Source: Streptomyces roseicoloratus (GTDB lineage Bacteria; Actinomycetota; Actinomycetes; Streptomycetales; Streptomycetaceae). Taken from it: a stretch of 64,000 nucleotides of DNA. The notes beneath the pieces are model-generated. The model was not told the origin of the DNA and did not search any database. It was given only the letters and a program-made list of their open reading frames with translations. This document shows, in pieces, positions 1 to 8,749 of the stretch. The position numbers were made by a program, and so were the translations under genes. Location: contig NZ_SDOY01000118.1 of NCBI RefSeq assembly GCF_004117935.1, positions 1 to 64,000 on the forward strand. Reading direction: 5' to 3'. Each line of letters begins with the position of its first letter. Positions within the stretch are counted from its first letter, which is position 1.

Positions 1-257
1 GCCCGCCGCTGAGGCCGCGCCCGTCGAGGAGGCCGCTCCGGCCCGCCGTACCCGTCGCCGCGCGACCCGCGCCGTGACGTCCCCGGAGCCGGTCGAGACC
101 GCTGCCGAGACCGAGCCCGCTGCCGAGGCCCCGGCCGAGGCCGTGGCGCCCGCCGCTGAGGCCGCGCCCGTCGAGGAGGCCGCTCCGGCCCGCCGTACCC
201 GTCGCCGCGCGACCCGCGCCGTGACGTCCCCTGAGCCGGTCGAGACCGAGACCGCTG
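1..257 (+). repeat. 147-bp-period tandem duplication inside the rne N-terminal arm
   Basis: The segment starting at 1 recurs almost unchanged at 148 (same codons, few substitutions over about 110 bp), a shift of 49 codons. It encodes the Ala/Glu-rich stretch plus RTRRRATR patch. Diverged relatives of the protein unit appear near 305-382 and 3070-3150. Because the repeat starts at the window edge, more copies may lie upstream. Confidence 0.85.
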
Positions 258-3200
258 CCGAGACCGTGGCCGAGACCCCGGCCGAGGAGCCCGCCGCCGG
301 GGCCCCGGCCGCCGAGACCGCCGCTCCGGTCGCCGCGGAGGCCGCCCCCGCGCCCCGTACCCGCCGCCGTGCCACCCGCAGGACCGGGACGCCCGAGGTG
401 ACCCCGGACGTGGCCGCCGAGCTCTCCGCCGAGACCTCCGGCGAGGAGCTGCCCGCCGACACCGTCGAGGAGATCGCCTCGCACGCCGTCGAGGTCGCCG
501 CCGCCGAGCAGGCCGCCACCCGTGGCCGCTCCCGCCGCCGCGCCACCTCGCCGCAGTTCGCCGCGCCGTCCGAGACCGAGGAGGCGCCGCGCTCCCGCCG
601 CGCCACCCGTCCGGCCGTCGCCGTCTTCCAGGCCCCGGTCTTCACCGAGCCCATGTTCCAGACTCCGGAGACCGCCGCGGCCATGGCCGCCGCCGAGGTC
701 GTCGAGGAGGAGCCGGAGGAGGAGACCGCCGAGACTCCCGAGGCCGTCGAGACGGTCGAGGCCGTCGAGGCCGAGGAGTCGCCGCGCTCCCGCCGCCGTC
801 GCCGCCGCCGTGGCGAGCCGGTCGCCGTCGAGCCCGTCCCGGCCACCGTCGCCGACGAGCCCGAGGTCGAGTCCACCCCCGAGGCGGAGGCCGAGGCCGA
901 GGCCGAGGAGGGCGACGAGTACGAGGACCGTCCGTCCCGTCGCCGTCGCCGTGGCGGCCGTCGCCGTCGCCGCGGCGAGCTCTCCGAGGTCGAGGAGACC
1001 GAGGAGGAGGGCGAGGAGACCGACGCCGAGGAGACCGAGTCCGACGCCGAGGAGGAGCCGGAGGAGGGCGAGGAGACCGAGGCCGGCGGCTCCAGCAGCT
1101 CCCGCCGTCGCCGCCGTCGCCGCCGGCGCAGCGGCGACGCCGCCGGCGAGGCCGAGACGACCGACGAGGACGGCGTCCGCACGGTCGTCAAGGTCCGCGA
1201 GCCGCGCCCGGCCCGCGAGAAGGCCGAGCCGTCCGACGAGGTGCAGTCCATCAAGGGCTCCACCCGCCTGGAGGCCAAGAAGCAGCGCCGCCGCGAGGGC
1301 CGCGAGCAGGGCCGCCGCCGCGTCCCGATCATCACGGAGGCCGAGTTCCTCGCCCGCCGCGAGGCCGTCGAGCGCGTCATGGTCGTCCGCCAGAACGGCG
1401 AGCGCACCCAGATCGGCGTCCTCGAGGACAACGTGCTCGTCGAGCACTACGTCAACAAGGAGCAGGCCACCTCGTACGTCGGCAACGTCTACCTGGGCAA
1501 GGTCCAGAACGTGCTGCCGTCCATGGAGGCCGCCTTCGTCGACATCGGCAAGGGCCGCAACGCCGTCCTGTACGCCGGCGAGGTGAACTTCGAGGCGCTC
1601 GGCATGGCCAACGGGCCGCGCCGCATCGAGTCCGCCCTCAAGTCCGGCCAGTCGGTCCTCGTGCAGGTCACGAAGGACCCGATCGGCCACAAGGGCGCCC
1701 GTCTGACCAGCCAGGTCTCCCTCCCGGGCCGCTACCTCGTGTACGTGCCCGAGGGCTCCATGACCGGCATCAGCCGCAAGCTCCCGGACACCGAGCGCGC
1801 CCGTCTGAAGACCATCCTCAAGAAGATCGTCCCCGAGGACGCGGGCGTCATCGTGCGCACCGCCGCTGAGGGCGCGAGCGAGGACGAGCTGCGCCGTGAC
1901 GTCGAGCGGCTGCAGGCGCAGTGGGAGGACATCCAGAAGAAGGCGAAGAGCGGCAACGCGCCGACCCTGCTGTACGGCGAGCCGGACATGACCGTCCGGG
2001 TCGTCCGCGACATCTTCAACGAGGACTTCTCCAAGGTCATCGTCAGCGGTGACGAGGCGTGGGAGACCATCCACGGCTACGTCGGCCACGTCGCCCCGGA
2101 CCTCACCGACCGCCTGTCCAAGTGGACCAGCGAGGTCGACGTCTTCGCGACGTACCGGATCGACGAGCAGCTGATGAAGGCGCTCGACCGCAAGGTCTGG
2201 CTGCCGTCCGGCGGCTCGCTGGTGATCGACAAGACCGAGGCGATGGTCGTCGTCGACGTCAACACCGGCAAGTTCACGGGCCAGGGCGGCAACCTCGAGG
2301 AGACCGTCACCCGGAACAACCTGGAGGCGGCCGAGGAGATCGTCCGCCAGCTGCGCCTGCGCGACCTCGGCGGCATCGTCGTCATCGACTTCATCGACAT
2401 GGTCCTGGAGTCCAACCGCGACCTGGTGCTGCGCCGCCTCCTGGAGTGCCTGGGCCGCGACCGGACCAAGCACCAGGTGGCCGAGGTCACCTCGCTGGGC
2501 CTGGTCCAGATGACCCGCAAGCGGGTCGGCCAGGGCCTCCTGGAGTCCTTCTCGGAGACCTGCGTCCACTGCAACGGCCGCGGTGTCATCGTCCACATGG
2601 AGCAGCCGTCCTCGCACGGCGGCGGTGGCGGCGGCAAGCGCTCGAAGAAGCGCGGCCGCGGCGGCGACGCTCACGAGCACGGTCACGAGCACGCCCACGA
2701 GGCCGTCGCGACCCCGGCCGAGACCCACGAGGCGCCGGCCGAGCAGGTCGAGACGCCGGCCGAGGTCGCGGCGGAGCTCGCGGCCCCGGTGGCCGTGCCC
2801 GAGCTGATCGGCGCGGACGAGGAGCTGTACGGCAGCATCGCCGAGGCCGAGGCGGCCGCCGCCCGCGGCCGTGGCCGTCGCCGGGCGACCCGCCGGGTGT
2901 CGGCTCCCGTCGCCTCGCCGGCGGTGACCGAGACGGAGACCTACGAGGTCGTCGTACCGGAGCCGAAGGGCAGGAAGGCCAGGGCCGAGCAGCAGCCGAA
3001 GGCGGAGGAGAAGGCGAAGGTTGAGGCCCCGGCCCCGGTCGCCGAGACCCCGGCCGCTCCGGCCCCGGCCGCCGAGGCCCCCGTGGCCGAGCCGGCCGCG
3101 GAGGAGACGCCCGCGCCGCGTACCCGCCGCCGTGCCACCCGCAAGGCCACGGCGCCGGTGACCGCCACCGCGGAGCCGGCCGCCGAGCCGGTCGCCGAGA

Positions 3201-3637
3201 CGGCGGTCGAGACGGTCGCCGTCGAGGAGACCCCGGCCGTCGCCGAGGCCCCCGTCGTGGAGCCGGCCGTCGTCGAGGAGGCCCCCGTGGCCGCCCCGCC
3301 GCGGGCGCGCCGCCGGGTGGTCCGCAAGGCGACCGCCCCGGCGGGTGCGTCGGCCGGTGCCGAGGAGGCCGCCGTGGTCGTGGTGGCGTCCGCCGCCCCG
3401 GCCGCCGAGACGGCGGACTCCGGGACCACGGAGCCCGGCGCAGGGTCCGCCCCGTCCGCGGAGGAGGCCGCCGAGGCCGCCGCTCCGGCCAAGAAGACGG
3501 CCCGCAAGACCGCCGCCAAGAAGGCCACCGCGAAGAAGGCCGCCACCAAGAAGACGGCGGCCAAGAAGACGGCGGCGAAGAAGACGACCGCCAAGAAGGC
3601 GGCCGCCAAGAAGACCGCCGCCCCCGCGCAGGACTGA
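2..3637 (+). CDS. rne: Ribonuclease E/G family endoribonuclease (5' end outside window)
   Basis: Endoribonuclease for mRNA decay and rRNA/tRNA processing. The frame is open from the window edge, so the true start lies upstream. Order seen: a long low-complexity N-terminal arm of Ala/Glu/Pro stretches alternating with RTRRRATR-like basic patches; an S1 RNA-binding domain near nt 1430-1640 (SYVGNVYLGKV); the RNase E/G core with the two metal-binding aspartate motifs VVDVNTGKFTG (near 2247) and VVIDFIDM (near 2383); and a Zn-link CVHCNGRG (from 2561). A second disordered arm follows and ends in a Lys/Ala-rich tail of KKTAAKK units resembling histone H1. Disordered arms on both sides of the core are typical of the streptomycete enzyme; the tail suggests nucleic-acid or partner binding (inference). 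The stop is followed by a strong hairpin, so the gene ends its own transcript. Confidence 0.95.
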   Translation, partial: PAAEAAPVEEAAPARRTRRRATRAVTSPEPVETAAETEPAAEAPAEAVAPAAEAAPVEEAAPARRTRRRATRAVTSPEPVETETAAETVAETPAEEPAAGAPAAETAAPVAAEAAPAPRTRRRATRRTGTPEVTPDVAAELSAETSGEELPADTVEEIASHAVEVAAAEQAATRGRSRRRATSPQFAAPSETEEAPRSRRATRPAVAVFQAPVFTEPMFQTPETAAAMAAAEVVEEEPEEETAETPEAVETVEAVEAEESPRSRRRRRRRGEPVAVEPVPATVADEPEVESTPEAEAEAEAEEGDEYEDRPSRRRRRGGRRRRRGELSEVEETEEEGEETDAEETESDAEEEPEEGEETEAGGSSSSRRRRRRRRRSGDAAGEAETTDEDGVRTVVKVREPRPAREKAEPSDEVQSIKGSTRLEAKKQRRREGREQGRRRVPIITEAEFLARREAVERVMVVRQNGERTQIGVLEDNVLVEHYVNKEQATSYVGNVYLGKVQNVLPSMEAAFVDIGKGRNAVLYAGEVNFEALGMANGPRRIESALKSGQSVLVQVTKDPIGHKGARLTSQVSLPGRYLVYVPEGSMTGISRKLPDTERARLKTILKKIVPEDAGVIVRTAAEGASEDELRRDVERLQAQWEDIQKKAKSGNAPTLLYGEPDMTVRVVRDIFNEDFSKVIVSGDEAWETIHGYVGHVAPDLTDRLSKWTSEVDVFATYRIDEQLMKALDRKVWLPSGGSLVIDKTEAMVVVDVNTGKFTGQGGNLEETVTRNNLEAAEEIVRQLRLRDLGGIVVIDFIDMVLESNRDLVLRRLLECLGRDRTKHQVAEVTSLGLVQMTRKRVGQGLLESFSETCVHCNGRGVIVHMEQPSSHGGGGGGKRSKKRGRGGDAHEHGHEHAHEAVATPAETHEAPAEQVETPAEVAAELAAPVAVPELIGADEELYGSIAEAEAAAARGRGRRRATRRVSAPVASPAVTETETYEVVVPEPKGRKARAEQQPKAEEKAKVEAPAPVAETPAAPAPAAEAPVAEPAAEETPAPRTRRRATRKATAPVTATAEPAAEPVAETAVETVAVEETPAVAEAPVVEPAVVEEAPVAAPPRARRRVVRKATAPAGASAGAEEAAVVVVASAAPAAETADSGTTEPGAGSAPSAEEAAEAAAPAKKTARKTAAKKATAKKAATKKTAAKKTAAKKTTAKKAAAKKTAAPAQD

Positions 3638-3655
3638 CCAGTCACCGACGCGACC

Positions 3656-3692
3656 CGTGTGGACCGTCCTCCCGCCGAGGACGGTCCACACG
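3656..3692 (+). terminator. rne terminator
   Basis: Perfect 15-bp inverted repeat (arms 3656-3670 and 3678-3692) with a 7-nt loop, starting 19 nt after the rne stop. There is no U tract, as is common in actinomycetes. Confidence 0.85.
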
Positions 3693-3727
3693 GCATTCAA
3701 CCGGAATCGGAACCAGGAACCAGCCCG

Positions 3728-4648
3728 ATGAACAACACCCCCGCCCCCCGCGTGCGCAAGGCCGTGATCCCCGCCGCCGGCCTCGGCACGCGCTTCCTGC
3801 CGGCCACCAAGGCGACGCCGAAGGAGATGCTGCCGGTCGTCGACAAGCCGGCGATCCAGTACGTCGTGGAGGAGGCGGTTTCCGCCGGGCTGTCGGACGT
3901 CCTGATGATCACGGGCCGCAACAAGCGCCCGCTCGAGGACCACTTCGACCGGAACTACGAGCTGGAGGAGGCGCTGGTCCGCAAGGGCGACGAGGAGCGC
4001 CTGGCGCGCGTCCAGGAGTCCAGCGAGCTGGCCACCATGCACTACGTGCGCCAGGGCGACCCCCGCGGCCTGGGCCACGCGGTGCTGTGCGCGCAGCCGC
4101 ACGTCGGCGACGAGCCGTTCGCCGTGCTCCTCGGCGACGACCTGATCGACCCGCGCGACCCCCTGCTGGCCCGCATGCTGGAGGTCCTCGCCGAGCAGGG
4201 CGGCAGCGTCGTCGCCCTCATGGAGGTCGACCCGGCGCAGATCCACCTGTACGGCTGCGCCGCCGTCGAGCCGGCCGCCGACGCCGACGTCGTACGGATC
4301 ACCGGGCTCGTCGAGAAGCCGGACCCGTCCGAGGCGCCCAGCAACTACGCGATCATCGGCCGTTACGTCCTCGACCCGGCCGTCTTCGACGTGCTGAGCG
4401 GAACCGAGCCGGGCCGCGGCGGCGAGATCCAGCTGACCGACGCGCTGCAGAAGATGGCGGCCGACGAGAGTCTCGGCGGGCCCGTGCACGGCGTGGTCTT
4501 CAAGGGCCGCCGTTACGACACCGGCGACCGCGGCGACTACCTGCGGGCCATCGTGCGCCTTGCGTGCGAGCGCGAGGACCTCGGCCCGGACTTCCGCGCC
4601 TGGCTCAAGGCCTTCGTCGCCGAGAGTGCCGAAACCCCCGGGATTTGA
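3728..4648 (+). CDS. galU: UTP--glucose-1-phosphate uridylyltransferase
   Basis: Makes UDP-glucose from UTP and glucose-1-phosphate in the cytoplasm. 306 aa, usual bacterial GalU length. The nucleotide-binding signature AAGLGTRFLPATKATPKEML is at the N-terminus, followed by VVDKPAIQYVVEEA and the later IVEKP-type motif (LVEKPDPSEAPSNYAIIGRYVL). The ATG at 3728 is chosen because the family motif begins about 15 residues in and AGGAA lies 8 nt upstream; the longer open frame to 3659 runs through the rne terminator. The gene is insulated from rne by that hairpin, and its stop overlaps the likely rplU promoter. Its UDP-glucose could feed galE and the wall-polymer block downstream. Confidence 0.93.
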   Translation: MNNTPAPRVRKAVIPAAGLGTRFLPATKATPKEMLPVVDKPAIQYVVEEAVSAGLSDVLMITGRNKRPLEDHFDRNYELEEALVRKGDEERLARVQESSELATMHYVRQGDPRGLGHAVLCAQPHVGDEPFAVLLGDDLIDPRDPLLARMLEVLAEQGGSVVALMEVDPAQIHLYGCAAVEPAADADVVRITGLVEKPDPSEAPSNYAIIGRYVLDPAVFDVLSGTEPGRGGEIQLTDALQKMAADESLGGPVHGVVFKGRRYDTGDRGDYLRAIVRLACEREDLGPDFRAWLKAFVAESAETPGI

Positions 4649-4674
4649 CCCCCCACGGGAGCCGCCCGTAACCT
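4645..4674 (+). promoter_or_regulatory. Candidate rplU-rpmA promoter
   Basis: TTGACC (4645-4650), an 18-bp spacer and TAACCT (4669-4674) fit the principal sigma factor consensus. The -35 box overlaps the galU stop codon. The start point would be near 4681, giving a leader of about 150 nt before rplU. Confidence 0.5.
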
Positions 4675-4680
4675 AGACCG

Positions 4681-4833
4681 TCGGCGTGTCGACTGATACG
4701 CCGCACCTCTGAGCACCTCCCTCCCGGTTCTCCGGGAGAGGCCGCTCGTCCGATCCCGGACCACCGCAGGCCCCAGGCCCGCGCGTGGGCGGCTGGCGTC
4801 AGAGGTCCCGTTTCCGAGTGAGAGAGAGTCCGC
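4681..4833 (+). promoter_or_regulatory. rplU leader region with hairpin
   Basis: Untranslated leader before rplU. It contains a perfect 7-bp stem (4721-4727 with 4732-4738, 4-nt loop). Leaders of L21 operons are regulated in some bacteria, but I cannot match this one to a known family by eye. Confidence 0.35.
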
Positions 4834-5154
4834 GTGTACGCCATCGTGCGCAGCGGTGGTCGCCAGCACAAGGTTGCTGTCGGCGACATCGTTGAGGTTG
4901 ACAAGATTTCCACCGCCAAGATCGGCGACACGGTCGAGCTCTCGACCCTGCTCGTCGTCGACGGCGACGCCGTGACCAGCGACCCGTGGGTCCTGGCGGG
5001 CATCAAGGTCCAGGCCGAGGTCGTGGACCACACCAAGGGCGCCAAGATCGACATCCTGCGCTACAAGAACAAGACCGGCTACCGCCGTCGCCAGGGTCAC
5101 CGTCAGCAGTACACGGCGATCAAGGTCACGTCCATCCCGACGGCCGCGAAGTAA
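4834..5154 (+). CDS. rplU: 50S ribosomal protein L21
   Basis: 106-aa large-subunit protein that contacts 23S rRNA. It begins with the family signature [14 protein letters not shown] and contains the C-terminal [10 protein letters not shown] motif, both diagnostic of L21. The GTG start gives the canonical N-terminus with no extension. It lies 14 bp upstream of rpmA, the universal rplU-rpmA pair, and the pair is closed by a hairpin at 5439-5477 that separates it from obg. Confidence 0.98.
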   Translation: MYAIVRSGGRQHKVAVGDIVEVDKISTAKIGDTVELSTLLVVDGDAVTSDPWVLAGIKVQAEVVDHTKGAKIDILRYKNKTGYRRRQGHRQQYTAIKVTSIPTAAK

Positions 5155-5168
5155 AGAGGGACTGAGCA

Positions 5169-5423
5169 ATGGCACACAAGAAGGGCGCATCGTCCACCCG
5201 GAACGGTCGCGATTCCAACGCCCAGCGGCTCGGCGTGAAGCGCTTCGGCGGTCAGGTCGTCAACGCGGGTGAGATCCTGGTCCGCCAGCGCGGCACCCAC
5301 TTCCACCCGGGCGCGGGCGTCGGCCGTGGCGGCGACGACACGCTGTTCGCCCTGCAGGCCGGTTCGGTGCAGTTCGGCACCTTCCGTGGCCGCAAGGTCG
5401 TGAACATCGTTCCGGTCGCCTGA
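5169..5423 (+). CDS. rpmA: 50S ribosomal protein L27
   Basis: 84-aa large-subunit protein whose N-terminus reaches the peptidyl transferase centre. It starts directly with [16 protein letters not shown], the mature form without the cleavable extension found in some Firmicutes, and continues with the conserved LGVKRFGGQ and [20 protein letters not shown] segments. AGAGGG lies about 12 nt upstream of the ATG. It is co-transcribed with rplU. Confidence 0.98.
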   Translation: MAHKKGASSTRNGRDSNAQRLGVKRFGGQVVNAGEILVRQRGTHFHPGAGVGRGGDDTLFALQAGSVQFGTFRGRKVVNIVPVA

Positions 5424-5438
5424 TCGGACACTGTGCGG

Positions 5439-5477
5439 AGGCGGACCTCACTTCCCGGAAGGGAAGCGGGTCCGCCT
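5439..5477 (+). terminator. rplU-rpmA terminator
   Basis: Long hairpin just after rpmA: outer arms AGGCGGACC/GGTCCGCCT and inner arms CTTCCC/GGGAAG around GGAA, followed by TTT. It leaves only about 60 bp for an obg promoter and ribosome-binding site. Confidence 0.85.
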
Positions 5478-5536
5478 TTCGCGTGTTACTAGATAGACAT
5501 TCCCACCCATAGCTTTAGCTCTCTGGAGGCCCAACC

Positions 5537-6976
5537 ATGACCACCTTCGTGGACCGCGTCGAGCTGCACGTCGCCGCGGGTAACGGAGGCCACGGCTGCG
5601 CCTCCGTCCACCGGGAGAAGTTCAAGCCGCTCGGCGGCCCGGACGGCGGCAACGGCGGCCGTGGCGGCGACGTGATCCTGGTCGTCGACCAGTCCGTCAC
5701 GACGCTCCTCGAGTACCACCACTCGCCGCACCGCAAGGCGACCAACGGCAAGCCCGGTGAGGGCGGCAACCGCTCCGGCAAGGACGGCCAGGACCTGGTC
5801 CTGACCGTGCCCGACGGCACCGTCGTCCTCGACAAGAAGGGCAACGTGCTCGCCGACCTGGTCGGCGAGGGCACCACCTACGTCGCTGCCCAGGGCGGCC
5901 GTGGCGGCCTCGGCAACGCGGCGCTGGCCTCCGCCCGGCGTAAGGCGCCCGGCTTCGCGCTGCTCGGCGAGCCCGGCGACCTCCAGGACATCGTCCTGGA
6001 GCTCAAGACGGTCGCCGACGTGGCGCTCGTCGGCTACCCGAGCGCCGGCAAGTCCTCGCTGATCTCGGTCCTCTCGGCCGCGAAGCCGAAGATCGCGGAC
6101 TACCCCTTCACGACCCTCGTGCCGAACCTCGGCGTGGTCACGGCCGGCTCGACCGTCTACACCATCGCCGACGTCCCCGGCCTGATCCCGGGCGCCAGCC
6201 AGGGCCGCGGCCTCGGCCTGGAGTTCCTGCGCCACGTCGAGCGCTGCTCGGTGCTGGTGCACGTCCTCGACACGGCGACGCTGGAGTCCGACCGCGATCC
6301 GGTCACCGACCTCGACGTCATCGAGGAGGAGCTGAAGCAGTACGGCGGCCTCGACGACCGCCCGCGCATCGTCGTCCTCAACAAGATCGACATCCCGGAC
6401 GGCCAGGACCTCGCGGACATGATCCGCCCGGACCTGGAGGAGCGCGGCTACCGCGTCTTCGAGGTCTCCGCGATCGCCCGCACGGGCCTGAAGGAACTCT
6501 CCTTCGCGCTGGCCGACATCGTCGCGAAGGCCCGCGCGGCCAAGCCGAAGGAGGAGGCGACCCGCATCGTCATCCGCCCGAAGGCGGTCGACGACGCCGG
6601 CTTCACCGTCACCTACGACGAGCACGAGGACGTGTACCGGGTGCGCGGCGAGAAGCCCGAGCGCTGGGTCCGCCAGACCGACTTCAACAACGACGAGGCC
6701 GTCGGCTACCTCGCCGACCGCCTCAACCGCCTGGGCGTCGAGGACGAGCTGATGAAGGCCGGCGCCCGCGCCGGCGACGGCGTCGCGATCGGCTCCGAGG
6801 AGAACGCGGTCGTCTTCGACTGGGAGCCCTCGATGGTCGCGGGCGCCGAGATGCTCGGCCGCCGCGGCGAGGACCACCGCATGGAGGCGCCCCGCCCGGC
6901 CGCCCAGCGCCGCCGCGACCGCCAGGCCGAGCGCGACGACGCCCAGCGCGAGTTCGACGAGTTCGACCCGTTCTAG
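5537..6976 (+). CDS. obg: GTPase Obg
   Basis: Essential ribosome-associated GTPase linked to 50S assembly and, in Streptomyces, to growth and differentiation. 479 aa: glycine-rich Obg fold (about 1-160, with NGGRGGDV-type repeats), a G domain with G1 [10 protein letters not shown] near residue 165, switch DYPFTTL, G3 ADVPG and G4 NKID, then the OCT domain (about 350-430, [18 protein letters not shown]) and a basic/acidic tail. SD CTGGAGG (5523-5529) precedes the ATG. A GC hairpin at 6986-7006 follows. Confidence 0.97.
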   Translation: MTTFVDRVELHVAAGNGGHGCASVHREKFKPLGGPDGGNGGRGGDVILVVDQSVTTLLEYHHSPHRKATNGKPGEGGNRSGKDGQDLVLTVPDGTVVLDKKGNVLADLVGEGTTYVAAQGGRGGLGNAALASARRKAPGFALLGEPGDLQDIVLELKTVADVALVGYPSAGKSSLISVLSAAKPKIADYPFTTLVPNLGVVTAGSTVYTIADVPGLIPGASQGRGLGLEFLRHVERCSVLVHVLDTATLESDRDPVTDLDVIEEELKQYGGLDDRPRIVVLNKIDIPDGQDLADMIRPDLEERGYRVFEVSAIARTGLKELSFALADIVAKARAAKPKEEATRIVIRPKAVDDAGFTVTYDEHEDVYRVRGEKPERWVRQTDFNNDEAVGYLADRLNRLGVEDELMKAGARAGDGVAIGSEENAVVFDWEPSMVAGAEMLGRRGEDHRMEAPRPAAQRRRDRQAERDDAQREFDEFDPF

Positions 6977-6985
6977 GGCGTGCAG

Positions 6986-7006
6986 GGGGCCGCCGGCCGC
7001 GGCCCC
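6986..7006 (+). terminator. obg terminator
   Basis: Perfect 8-bp GC stem with a 5-nt loop, 9 nt after the obg stop, followed by TT. Confidence 0.65.
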
Positions 7007-7008
7007 TT

Positions 7009-7078
7009 GCCGTACCGCAGGCATACCGAAACGCCGTACCGCAGGCATACGAAACGCCGTACCGCAGGCATGCGAAAG
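7009..7078 (+). repeat. 23-24-bp tandem repeat, three copies
   Basis: Units begin GCCGTACCGCAGGCAT and run 7009-7032, 7033-7055 and 7056-7078, nearly identical. They sit between the obg hairpin and the convergent terminator. No coding role is seen. Confidence 0.85.
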
Positions 7079-7117
7079 GGGCCCGGTCTCCTCGTCAGAG
7101 GAGGCCGGGCCCCTTTC
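7074..7117. terminator. Bidirectional terminator between obg and the glycopolymer block
   Basis: 13-bp outer stem (7074-7086 with 7105-7117) plus a 6-bp inner stem (CTCCTC/GAGGAG). It has A and T runs on both sides, so it can end transcription from obg (+) and from the minus-strand cluster. Confidence 0.85.
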
Positions 7118-7126
7118 ACGGACTCG

Positions 7127-8749
7127 TCAGGCGACCGGGGCCGGTTCCGGTTCCGGGTCGGAGTCCTGCTGCTTCGACTCCGTCGGTCCCGTGGACGTCC
7201 GGTCCGGGCGCGGGCCGAAGCCGGGCTTCGCCCGGAGCAGCGGCAGGATCAGGATGCCGATGAAGATCGGGCCGATCATGTAGCGCCACAGCGGCGCCGG
7301 GTTCGCGGCGAGGACGGTCAGCTGGAGGCCCAGCGTGACCGCGAACAGCGCCGTCGTGCCCTTCAGCTTGGTGCGGCGGCGGAACAGCAGCACGATCGCG
7401 TACGTCGCGTAGCACCAGATCGCCCCGCGGAACAGCAGCCACTGCAGCTGCGGCACCTTGAACGTGCGCCAGGAGAAGTCCGCGACCTTGTGCAGCGGCT
7501 CCGACAGCGGGCGGATCTTCAGCTTCGGCCGGTACTCGCTGCGCTTGATCTCCTCGTTCCACTTGAGGTAGCTGAACAGCGTCTTCGAGGTCTGCGGGTC
7601 GCTCAGCAGCGTGTTCGCCCGCAGCTCCTTCGGGCCGGGGAAGATCGCCCACGCGATGTGCGCCCGGCACACCCGCGCGCCGATGACCAGGTCCGGCGTC
7701 CGCTTCATGACCCGCTCCCACAGGGCCATCAGCTCGTCGTTGCGCTCGGCCGCGAGGGGCCGGTTCATCGGCGGGGACTCCATCGCCCAGTCGGCGTTGT
7801 AGCAGTTGGCCGCGCGGCCCTTCCAGTGGGACAGCGGCGCGATGCTGGACATCAGCGCCTTGTCCTCCTTGGTGAAGAACCCGGGGCGCTGCCCGTAGGC
7901 GACGGCGATGTCCGCGTAGAAGAAGGCGTACACGGCGTCCTTCGGCGGGGTCTTCACCCCGGCCGCCGGGTAGATCACGGCGGTCAGCAGACCGAAGATC
8001 AGCACCGGCACGGCGGTCGCCGCGAGCACCCAGCGCCGCATCGACGGCAGGGCGATCAGCAGGATCGGCGCGGCGACGACGGCGACCAGCATGCCGTTGT
8101 TGCGGAACAGCGCCACGGCCAGGAAGCCCAGGAAGAGCAGGGCGACGGTGCGGTAGAAGTCCTTGTCCCGGACGGTCTGGCGGCCGCGGGCCCGCCGTGC
8201 CGCCAGCCGGCCCGCCGCGCCGAAGGCGAGGATCGAGCCGATGACGAACGGCACGTCCTTCCACACGAAGATGACGAAGACGGCGGTCGGCGGCAGCAGC
8301 GCCGGCACGCACGCGGCGACGGCCGCCCACCGCTGCCGGACACCCCACTTCCGCAGGGTGCCGGCGCAGTAGGCGAGCGTCGCCGACATGGCGACCGTCT
8401 GGGCCAGCGTCAGGATCCACAGATCACCGGTGGTGTTCAGCGACAGCCACACCAGGGAGTCGTAGACCACGGAGTGGTTCGACATCCAGTTGTCGGTGGT
8501 GACGTGCCAGACGTAGGTGATCGAGTCGTAGCTCAGGGCGCCGGGGAAGAACGCCGCCCACCAGAGCAGGAAGAGAACCTGCGTCGTCGCGAAGACCGCG
8601 AAAGGCAGTCGGCGCTTCTCCGGGATTCTCTCCCACTGCTTGCTGAGGAAGGCGTTGCGCGGGAGTTTCAACTCGGCTCCGCTGGGCATAGTGGACGGAC
8701 GGTCGGGACAGTCGAACAGGTTAGCCGGTTCAGACGGTCTCTCGGTCAC
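7127..8749 (-). CDS. DUF6020-like polytopic membrane protein, probable extracytoplasmic glycosyltransferase
   Basis: 540 aa with roughly ten or more hydrophobic segments. After the first segment comes a loop with SYDSITYVWHVTTDNW, the kind of acidic loop motif seen in GT-C glycosyltransferases that use polyprenyl-phosphate sugars outside the membrane. A soluble stretch (about residues 290-430) precedes the last segments and a Pro/Glu-rich tail. The GTG at 8749 has GAGGTG upstream and overlaps the preceding stop by 20 nt; an ATG at 8689 is an alternative. It is the last gene of the minus-strand operon and ends in front of the bidirectional hairpin. Family membership and function are inferred from layout and resemblance only. 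Confidence 0.6.
   Translation of the reverse strand: MTERPSEPANLFDCPDRPSTMPSGAELKLPRNAFLSKQWERIPEKRRLPFAVFATTQVLFLLWWAAFFPGALSYDSITYVWHVTTDNWMSNHSVVYDSLVWLSLNTTGDLWILTLAQTVAMSATLAYCAGTLRKWGVRQRWAAVAACVPALLPPTAVFVIFVWKDVPFVIGSILAFGAAGRLAARRARGRQTVRDKDFYRTVALLFLGFLAVALFRNNGMLVAVVAAPILLIALPSMRRWVLAATAVPVLIFGLLTAVIYPAAGVKTPPKDAVYAFFYADIAVAYGQRPGFFTKEDKALMSSIAPLSHWKGRAANCYNADWAMESPPMNRPLAAERNDELMALWERVMKRTPDLVIGARVCRAHIAWAIFPGPKELRANTLLSDPQTSKTLFSYLKWNEEIKRSEYRPKLKIRPLSEPLHKVADFSWRTFKVPQLQWLLFRGAIWCYATYAIVLLFRRRTKLKGTTALFAVTLGLQLTVLAANPAPLWRYMIGPIFIGILILPLLRAKPGFGPRPDRTSTGPTESKQQDSDPEPEPAPVA

Noticed and set aside
2941-3696. A 251-aa minus-strand frame opposite the rne tail
   Set aside because: Mirror image of the Ala/Lys repeat; the Ala/Val-rich composition mimics membrane protein but comes from GCC/GGC codons read backwards.
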